Shown: positions 7,115-11,900 of the stretch, piece after piece
Layout of the letters: the number at the start of each line of letters is the position of its first letter
Position numbering within the stretch: position 1 is the stretch's first letter
Source of the DNA: Acidobacteriota bacterium
GTDB taxonomy: Bacteria > Acidobacteriota > Vicinamibacteria > Vicinamibacterales > Vicinamibacteraceae
Direction of reading: 5' to 3'
Assembly: GCA_023429845.1 (NCBI GenBank)
Contig: JAEZCY010000210.1
Coordinates: 1 to 11,900, forward strand
DNA length: 11,900 nucleotides
Translations under genes and position numbers: made by a program
The notes under the pieces: model-generated
Told to the model about the DNA's origin: nothing
Databases searched by the model: none
Seen by the model: only the letters and a program-made list of their open reading frames with translations

Positions 7115-7152
7115 GCTCCGGCGTCGGCTGCTCGGGCAGCCGATGCCGGAGC
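7115..7152. terminator. 17-bp stem hairpin with TCGG loop after the oxidoreductase gene
   Basis: Left arm 7115-7131 (GCTCCGGCGTCGGCTGC) pairs with right arm 7136-7152. Sixteen pairs are Watson-Crick and one is a G-T wobble, around the loop TCGG. It starts six bases after the TGA at 7107-7109, as expected for a transcription terminator or 3'-end stabiliser of the plus-strand genes. There is no proper T-run on the plus strand (CTTGCGC follows), so simple intrinsic termination would be weak. Confidence 0.65.
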
Positions 7153-7520
7153 CTTGCGCATGTTCCGCCACACGTCGACCGTGCTGTCCATCGGCGGACC
7201 AGAATGCAGACGATCCCACCAGCAGGTCGGGGCGGCCTGCAACCAACGCCCCGGCCGCGATGTCCAGGGCGGCGTCGCCGTCCATGTCGGCGAGCTCGAT
7301 GCCCCACGAGGGATGGCCCCGTGCCTCGGCTCCAGCTCCACGGCCACGACGCGGCGAGGACCAGCGGCTTGTCGGGTCGGAGACGGTGCAGCGGCAAACG
7401 GCGTGGCCGTGCGCGCCGGGTCTGCTGTCGGATAGACTGCCGAAGCACCACGGTCAGCAGTGTCAGCAGCGGCGTGGTCGCGGCCGGTCGCCGACCGGGT
7501 CCGACTCGCCCATCGCCGCA
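7150..7520 (-). pseudogene. Decayed FG-GAP (VCBS) propeller gene fragment, frame-broken
   Basis: The 457-bp gap (7110-7566) has no intact gene. Reading the minus strand, about 7321->7175 gives HPSWGIELADMDGDAALDI, continuing GALVAGRPDLLVGSSAFW, a clear FG-GAP loop (D-M-D-G-D-A-A-L-D) and strand. A frameshift later (about 7185->7150), another frame gives STVDVWRNMRKAPA, which resembles the VRLWRNMRDGTF strand of the TPR-propeller protein at 1-2004. Upstream, other frames give ATTPLLTLLTVVL (about 7470, signal-peptide-like) and AAGPRRVVAVELEPRHG (about 7370-7320). This fits a secreted propeller gene that has lost most blades and collected three or more frameshifts. The FG-GAP piece is the firm part; its extent towards 7520 is a guess. 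Nothing else was recognised in the gap apart from the hairpin at 7115-7152. Confidence 0.5.
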
Positions 7521-7566
7521 GTCTACTGCGCGCGGGCCCGCCTGCCGCGGGCCGGGCGCTCTTCGA

Positions 7567-8934
7567 ATGTCCGACGCCACGACGCCCGCCACACTCCCCC
7601 GGAGCCCCATTCCGTGGCTCGTTGCCGGTGTGCTCATGGCGGCGCTCATGGTCGTCACGACCTCGCTGTACGCCAGTCGCGAGGTCCGTCGTCTCCGCGA
7701 TGAGCAGGTCGCGCTCACCGAGCGGCACCGCCTCGACACCCTGCAGCTGATCCGGATCGACAACAACATCTCGACGATCGCCGACACCCTGCGCGACATG
7801 ACCGACGGCAGCGAGCCGTACCCGCTCGTCGCATGGCAGCAGGCGTTCGAACGCCTGCGCGTCGATCTCGATCAGGCGCTCGCGCGGGAGCGAGAACTCG
7901 CGCCCGTCGCGCGCGCGCCGGTGCAGGCTCGCCAGCTCGACGAGGCGTCGCGCCGCCTGTGGGAAGCGCTCGATAGTGGCTTCGCCGCGGCACGTGCGGG
8001 CCGCGACGACGAGGCGCTCGCCATCTTCGCCGCCGAGGCGCAGTCGCGTCAGGCGGAGCTGACCCATCAGGTGTCGCAGCTGCTCATCGACAACACGAGC
8101 GTGGACGACGAGGTCACCGCACGTGCGCGTGCCGTCTACGACAGCGTCGAGCGACAGATCCGGTGGCTCAGCGTGGGTCTGGTTGCCGCGCTGCTCGTTG
8201 CCGGCGCGACGATCGTCCTCACGGTGCGCCGCGCCATCACCGCCCTGCAGCAGGTGTCGGCCGAACGGCGTGCGCTGTCGTGGCGCATGATTGGCCTGCA
8301 GGAGGACGTGCAGGCTGCGCTCGCGCGCGAACTTCACGACGAGTTCGGGCAGGTGCTGACTGCGCTTGGATTCGGCCTTGCCCGCACCCGCCGTCACGTC
8401 GAACAGGGCACGACGCCCGCCGCCGCGATCGCCGGTCAGCTCGGCGAACTGCAGGACCTCGCGCAGCAGGTGCTCGAGGGCATCCGGCAGCGGTCGCGCG
8501 CACTGCACCCGGTGGTGCTCGACGACTTCGGTCTGGAGCACGCGCTGCGGGCGCACGTCGAGCTCGTGGCGCGGCAGACGGGCCTGCCGATCGAGGTGCG
8601 CACGACCGGGGACTTCGCTGGCCTGCCGGCCGACGTCGCGACGCACCTCTACCGCGTGCTGCAGGAATCGCTCACCAACGTCGTCCGCCATGCCGGCGCC
8701 TCGGAAGTGATCGTCAGCGCGGTGCGAGACGCCGGCGGCGTGCGGCTGACCGTGGACGACGATGGGCGGGGCATGGGCAGCGGCCGGCCGGTCCAGGCCA
8801 CGCCGGGACTCGGGCTCACGAGCATGCGCGAGCGCGCGGCGCTGATAGGCGGCACGTTCGCGATTGGCGCCGCGCCGCTCGGCGGCACGCGCGTGAGCGT
8901 GCAGGTACCGGTGCCGGCGCAGGAAATTGCATAA
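7567..8934 (+). CDS. Membrane sensor histidine kinase, NarL/NreB type (HisKA_3 + HATPase_c)
   Basis: The protein has 455 residues from ATG 7567; the frame is open further upstream, but that stretch is not protein-like. Transmembrane segment 1 is about 16-36 (WLVAGVLMAALMVVTTSLY) and segment 2 about 200-220 (WLSVGLVAALLVAGATIVL). Between them lies an all-helical periplasmic sensor region of about 160 residues, of no family I can name. No clear HAMP follows segment 2; a short helix leads straight to the HisKA_3 box (ALARELHDEFGQ, phospho-acceptor His257). HATPase_c has the N box ESLTNVVRHA (N371), the G1 box DDDGRGMG (D399-G402) and GLGLTSMRERA. It should autophosphorylate on His257 and pass phosphate to the response regulator encoded 44 bp downstream. 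The signal sensed is unknown. No clear promoter or ribosome site is visible. Confidence 0.95.
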   Translation: MSDATTPATLPRSPIPWLVAGVLMAALMVVTTSLYASREVRRLRDEQVALTERHRLDTLQLIRIDNNISTIADTLRDMTDGSEPYPLVAWQQAFERLRVDLDQALARERELAPVARAPVQARQLDEASRRLWEALDSGFAAARAGRDDEALAIFAAEAQSRQAELTHQVSQLLIDNTSVDDEVTARARAVYDSVERQIRWLSVGLVAALLVAGATIVLTVRRAITALQQVSAERRALSWRMIGLQEDVQAALARELHDEFGQVLTALGFGLARTRRHVEQGTTPAAAIAGQLGELQDLAQQVLEGIRQRSRALHPVVLDDFGLEHALRAHVELVARQTGLPIEVRTTGDFAGLPADVATHLYRVLQESLTNVVRHAGASEVIVSAVRDAGGVRLTVDDDGRGMGSGRPVQATPGLGLTSMRERAALIGGTFAIGAAPLGGTRVSVQVPVPAQEIA

Positions 8935-8955
8935 TTGCAGGAGTTTCAGAATTCC

Positions 8956-8982
8956 ATGACGATTCCCTGGGCCACTTCGTGA
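8956..8982 (+). other. Candidate 8-codon mini-ORF overlapping the response-regulator start
   Basis: ATG at 8956 opens MTIPWATS and stops at TGA 8980-8982, which overlaps the GTG start of the response regulator at 8979 (GTGA). AGGAG at 8939-8943 lies 12 bases before this ATG but 35 bases before the GTG. The mini-ORF may couple translation from kinase to regulator by re-initiation. Its reality is unproven. Confidence 0.35.
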
Positions 8983-9629
8983 TTCGCGTCATCCTCGTGG
9001 ACGACCATGCCCTCGTGCGCCAGGGTTTCCGGCGGATCATCGAGGAGGAGCCGGGCCTCTCGGTGGTCGGTGAGGCAGGAAACGCGCAGGACGGCGTGGC
9101 GCTCGCGAAACAGACGCGTCCGGACGTCGTCCTGATGGACATGTCGATGCCTGATGCCAACGGCATCCACGCGGCGCGGGAGATTCTCCGCGACCGGCCA
9201 GCAACCAGGATCCTGGTCCTGAGCATGTACTCCGACGCGCAGTACGTGCGCAGCGCGCTCGACGCCGGCGTATCGGGCTACATCCTGAAGAGCGCACTCG
9301 AGACCGACCTGACGCGCGCCGTGCGGGCGGTCGCGGCCGGGCAGCAGTACCTGAGCCCCGAGTTGTCGGGCGTGCTGATCAAGGCGCTCCGCGACAAGCA
9401 GGACAACGCCGACGCGCCCGACGTCTTCGACAAGCTGACCCAGCGCGAGAAGCAGGTGCTGCAGCTCATCGCGCATGGCAAGTCGAACAAGGAAATCGCC
9501 AGCCTGCTGAACCTGTCGGTCAACACGGTCGCCGTCCACCGCGCGAACCTGATGAGCACGCTGGGCGTGCACAAGGCCGCCGAGCTCGTGTTGTACGCGG
9601 TACGGAAGGGACTCGTCCTGCCCGAGTAG
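8979..9629 (+). CDS. LuxR/NarL-family response regulator, partner of the adjacent histidine kinase
   Basis: The protein has 216 residues, the usual size. The receiver domain (1-120) has acidic D8-D9 (VILVDDHALVRQG), phospho-acceptor D54 (VVLMDMSMPDANG), S82 (VLSMYSD) and K104 (YILKSA). The output is a GerE/LuxR helix-turn-helix at about 153-212 (LTQREKQVLQLIAHGKSNKE, then NTVAVHRANLMSTLGV), so it binds DNA. I chose the GTG at 8979 because the family starts just before the VILVDDH strand. No in-frame ATG lies between the kinase stop and there, and no good Shine-Dalgarno sits at the right distance. It lies 44 bp after the kinase gene and 25 bp before a CRTAC1-like propeller gene, so that gene may be a target or a member of the same operon. 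Confidence 0.95.
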   Translation: MIRVILVDDHALVRQGFRRIIEEEPGLSVVGEAGNAQDGVALAKQTRPDVVLMDMSMPDANGIHAAREILRDRPATRILVLSMYSDAQYVRSALDAGVSGYILKSALETDLTRAVRAVAAGQQYLSPELSGVLIKALRDKQDNADAPDVFDKLTQREKQVLQLIAHGKSNKEIASLLNLSVNTVAVHRANLMSTLGVHKAAELVLYAVRKGLVLPE

Positions 9630-9654
9630 CCAGCTATGCCCTGCGAAATGCGTG

Positions 9655-11487
9655 ATGCGTAGTGTCGGGAACGGCAGGGTGCGTGTCCCGAACGCGCCGG
9701 CCCCGACATCCCGGAGATGGACGCCTGGGCCGGGCGTCCTTACCACCCTGTTCCTGCTGCTCGTGACGATCGTCCTGAGCGGGCAGTCGCCGCACGTCAC
9801 GCTCAGCGACGTCACACGCGAAGCGGGCATCGCCTTCAGGCACGACAACGGCGCCGCCGGCCGCAAGCTCCTGCCGGAGACCATGGGCGCGGGCGTGGCA
9901 TTCCTGGACTACGACAACGACGGGCATCAGGATCTGCTCTTCGTGAACGGCCTGTTTCCCGGCGGCGGCGGTAACCGGTATGCATCGCTGTACCGCAATG
10001 ACGGTACGGGACGGTTCACGGACGTCTCCCGCTCGATGGGCATGCTGCCGAGCGCCGATCGTCCGAACGCCGATCACCGAAGCGCGGGAACGTCGGAACC
10101 TGCACCAGCGAAGGCCGGCGGCCGGCCGCCACAGGGCGTCGGCGACAGTGTGCCCCTGCAGTACGGGATGGGCGTGGCGGCCGCCGACATGGACAACGAC
10201 GGCTGGACGGATCTCGTCATCACGTCGGTCGGCGGGGTGCATCTGTTGCGCAACGACCGAGGCATACGCTTCGTGGACGTGACCGGGCGCGCCGGGCTCG
10301 GCGACAAGCGCGGCTTCAGCACGTGCGCCCTCTGGATCGACGTGGACCGCGACGGCCTCGTCGACCTGCTGGTGTGCAACTACGTGCAGTGGTCGCCGGA
10401 GACCGACCTGTACTGCAGTGCCGACGGGAAGCAGAAGACGTACTGCACGCCCCAGGCCTACCGCGGCAGCACCTCGTGGCTGTTCCGCAATCTCGGCGGC
10501 GGGCGCTTCGAGGACGTCACCGCGCGGGCGGGGCTGTTCGACGTGACCGGGAAGGCACTCGGCGCCACCGTGCTCGACCACGATGGCGACGGCTGGCCGG
10601 ACCTGTTCATCGCCAACGACACCGTTCCCAATCGTCTCTACCGCAACAACCGCAACGGCACGTTCACCGAACTCGGCCTCCAGAGCGGCGTTGCATTCAG
10701 CGTCGATGGCCGCGCGCGAGCCGGCATGGGCGTGGATGCCGCGGACGTGGACAATTCGGGCAGGGCCTCGGTTGCCGTCACCAATTTCTCCGGCGAGATG
10801 CTCGGGTTGTTCGTGCCGCAGGAGCCGGGTGTGTACGTGGACACGGCTCCCAACAACGAGATCGGCCGCGCCACACGGCAGACGCTTGGATGGGGCTGCT
10901 TCTTCTTCGACGTGGATCTCGATGGCTGGCAGGACCTGCTCGTCGTGGCCGGCCTGCTCGATCCGTCCCTGGCGCGCTCGACGGCCGCGGCATCGCCCAC
11001 CCACTTGTTCCTCAACCGTCGGGGACGCTTCGAAGACGTGGCCGGGGCGGCGGGCAGCGCGTTCGCGGCGCCGCGCATCGGCCGCGGCGCGGCGTTTGCC
11101 GATGTGGACGCCGACGGCGATCCGGACGTCGTCGTGACATCCAACGGCGGCGTCGCTCAGCTCTTCAGGAACGATTCCTCGCCCCGGGGCGGCGCCGTGC
11201 GCCTTCGGCTGCGAGGGACGACCGTGAACCGCGACGCGGTCGGCACGCGGGTCACCGCGGTCGTGAACGGGCAGCGCGTGAGCCGCATGGTGCGGACCGG
11301 ATCGAGCTATCTGTCGCAGTCGGAACTGGTGTTGAGTTTCGGTCTGGGCGAGGCGGCCGCGCTCGACGTCGTCGTCGTGGAGTGGCCGGGGCGGCCCGCA
11401 GAACGGCTGGGTCGTCTTGCCGCGGGCGCCACCTACGACGTCGTCGAGGGGCGCGGGGTGGTGGGCAGCCGGAGCTTCCGGCGCTGA
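9655..11487 (+). CDS. Secreted CRTAC1-like FG-GAP/VCBS propeller protein with ASPIC/UnbV-like C-terminus, with internal insertion
   Basis: The protein has 610 residues from ATG 9655. GTG 9652 adds one residue; GTG 9679, with GGGA eight bases upstream, would shorten a long n-region. A hydrophobic segment (about 28-42, VLTTLFLLLVTIVL) acts as signal peptide or anchor. Seven Asp loops (LDYDNDG 85, ADMDNDG 178, IDVDRDG 229, LDHDGDG 308, ADVDNSG 364, FDVDLDG 419, ADVDADG 483) imply a seven-bladed Ca-binding propeller. The ASPIC-like end has VNRDAVGTRV, SSYLSQSELVLSFGLG and VEWPG. Cysteines C254 and C264 (YCTP) match C204/C214 of the paralogue at 2059-3747. Residues about 131-167 (rich in Ala, Pro and Gly) are absent from that paralogue. 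The gene starts 25 bp after the response regulator, so the three genes likely form one operon. Its role is unknown; it is probably periplasmic or surface. Confidence 0.93.
   Translation: MRSVGNGRVRVPNAPAPTSRRWTPGPGVLTTLFLLLVTIVLSGQSPHVTLSDVTREAGIAFRHDNGAAGRKLLPETMGAGVAFLDYDNDGHQDLLFVNGLFPGGGGNRYASLYRNDGTGRFTDVSRSMGMLPSADRPNADHRSAGTSEPAPAKAGGRPPQGVGDSVPLQYGMGVAAADMDNDGWTDLVITSVGGVHLLRNDRGIRFVDVTGRAGLGDKRGFSTCALWIDVDRDGLVDLLVCNYVQWSPETDLYCSADGKQKTYCTPQAYRGSTSWLFRNLGGGRFEDVTARAGLFDVTGKALGATVLDHDGDGWPDLFIANDTVPNRLYRNNRNGTFTELGLQSGVAFSVDGRARAGMGVDAADVDNSGRASVAVTNFSGEMLGLFVPQEPGVYVDTAPNNEIGRATRQTLGWGCFFFDVDLDGWQDLLVVAGLLDPSLARSTAAASPTHLFLNRRGRFEDVAGAAGSAFAAPRIGRGAAFADVDADGDPDVVVTSNGGVAQLFRNDSSPRGGAVRLRLRGTTVNRDAVGTRVTAVVNGQRVSRMVRTGSSYLSQSELVLSFGLGEAAALDVVVVEWPGRPAERLGRLAAGATYDVVEGRGVVGSRSFRR
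10045..10155 (+). repeat. In-frame low-complexity insertion within the propeller gene
   Basis: About 37 codons (residues 131-167) sit between blade 1 and blade 2, where the paralogue at 2059-3747 joins directly (AGLAVE-MYGMG versus a long linker, then LQYGMG). The stretch holds SAGTSEPAPAKAGGRPP and a 14-bp palindrome at 10117-10130 (GGCGGCCGGCCGCC). It resembles a small dispersed repeat inserted without breaking the frame. Ordinary linker growth is the alternative. Confidence 0.45.
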
Positions 11488-11493
11488 TACAAT
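11485..11493 (+). promoter_or_regulatory. Candidate extended -10 promoter for uvrA
   Basis: TGATACAAT reads TG-n-TACAAT, an extended -10 box with one mismatch in the hexamer, in otherwise very GC-rich DNA. Its first three bases are the TGA stop of the propeller gene. No -35 is evident, as is usual for extended -10 promoters. Transcription would start near 11500, about 35 bases before the uvrA ATG. No LexA-type box was recognised. Confidence 0.45.
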
Positions 11494-11502
11494 CGGATGT
11501 TG

Positions 11503-11519
11503 GGCCCGCCGTCCGGGCC
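11503..11519 (+). other. Small hairpin in the uvrA leader
   Basis: GGCCCG (11503-11508) and CGGGCC (11514-11519) can pair around a five-base loop. There is no T-run. It may be a weak terminator of the propeller gene or a leader structure of uvrA; it could also be chance in GC-rich DNA. Confidence 0.3.
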
Positions 11520-11534
11520 TCGACTGCGTCCCCC

Positions 11535-11900
11535 ATGACATCCGACGAGCGCATCTCCGTGCGCGGCGCCCGTGTGCACAACCTGAAGAACATCGACGTC
11601 GATCTCCCCCGGGACCGACTCGTCGTGATCACGGGACTGTCAGGATCCGGCAAGTCGTCGCTCGCGTTCGACACGATCTACGCCGAAGGACAACGACGAT
11701 ACGTCGAATCGCTGTCCGCCTACGCCCGCCAGTTCCTCGAGCAGCTGGCAAAACCGAACGTCGACCGGATCGAAGGCCTTTCGCCGGCCATCGCGATCGA
11801 GCAGCGACCGCTGTCGAAGTCGCCCCGGTCGACCGTCGGCACGGTCACGGAGATCGCCGATTACCTTCGCCTGCTCTTCGCACGCGTCGGCATCCCGCAC
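11535..11900 (+). CDS. uvrA: Excinuclease ABC subunit A, N-terminal part (3' end cut by window)
   Basis: The frame runs from ATG 11535 to the right edge (122 codons, no stop seen); full UvrA is about 950 residues. It opens with ISVRGARVHNLKNIDVDLPR, the standard first strand of the UvrA ATPase. Walker A is GLSGSGKSS at 34-42, followed by GQRRYVESLSAYARQFL (52-68) and PRSTVGTVTEIADYLRLLFA (97-116), all hallmark UvrA text. UvrA dimers find bulky DNA lesions and load UvrB in nucleotide excision repair. The usual DQKTTSHNPRS segment reads EQRPLSKSPRS here, a mild variation. Whether this is the housekeeping UvrA or a UvrA2-type paralogue needs the UvrB-binding domain, which is outside the window. 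It lies 47 bp after the propeller gene and probably has its own promoter. Confidence 0.96.
   Translation, partial: MTSDERISVRGARVHNLKNIDVDLPRDRLVVITGLSGSGKSSLAFDTIYAEGQRRYVESLSAYARQFLEQLAKPNVDRIEGLSPAIAIEQRPLSKSPRSTVGTVTEIADYLRLLFARVGIPH

Noticed and set aside
7084..8691. 535-codon open frame on the minus strand opposite the histidine kinase
   Set aside because: The kinase frame has all catalytic boxes and the antisense text has none. Only its tail beyond the kinase gene (below about 7400) was kept as evidence for the decayed FG-GAP fragment.
9634..11541. 635-codon open frame on the minus strand opposite the CRTAC1-like gene
   Set aside because: It is antisense to a clearly real gene. Its text is rich in His, Arg and Val with no domain, and it arises from high third-position GC in the true frame.
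1..11900. CRISPR array, tRNA, rRNA, transposon or prophage
   Set aside because: No regularly spaced repeats, tRNA-like cloverleaf, rRNA text, transposase or phage gene was found on either strand.

Overview
The window is GC-rich (roughly 70% by eye) and densely coded, with strong G/C bias at third codon positions and several GTG starts. It carries large secreted FG-GAP/VCBS beta-propeller proteins with ASPIC/UnbV-type C-termini, a Tat-exported xylose-isomerase-like TIM barrel, a Gfo/Idh/MocA oxidoreductase and an ordinary uvrA start. This mix is typical of soil Acidobacteriota, perhaps Vicinamibacteria. The taxon is inferred from gene content; there is no rRNA or other marker beyond the start of uvrA.

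Left part (1-3747, minus strand): a two-gene transcription unit. The upstream gene (3747->2059) is a secreted CRTAC1-like seven-repeat propeller. After 54 bp comes a secreted TPR-propeller-ASPIC protein (2004->1) that runs off the left edge.

Middle (3985-7109, plus strand): a Tat-signal TIM-barrel protein with a clear Shine-Dalgarno, then a 384 bp gap, then a second, cytoplasmic TIM-barrel protein whose stop overlaps (ATGA) the start of a Gfo/Idh/MocA oxidoreductase. Together they look like a small sugar, cyclitol or keto-glycoside module; the substrate is not known. A strong 17-bp hairpin follows the oxidoreductase. The gaps on either side of the barrel/oxidoreductase pair contain what look like frame-broken remains of secreted proteins: one on the plus strand (4888-5233) and one with FG-GAP character on the minus strand (about 7150-7520).

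Right part (7567-11487, plus strand): a membrane histidine kinase of the NarL/NreB (HisKA_3) type and its LuxR-type response regulator. Only 25 bp later comes another secreted CRTAC1-like seven-repeat propeller, close kin of the one at 2059-3747. The window ends with the first 122 codons of uvrA, which has a candidate extended -10 promoter overlapping the stop codon of the propeller gene.

The most notable points are three full propeller proteins with seven Asp-rich Ca-type loops each plus a decayed fourth, the linkage of a two-component system to a CRTAC1-like protein, an in-frame low-complexity insertion in that protein, and the two decayed gaps. I found no CRISPR array, tRNA, rRNA, transposase or phage gene.
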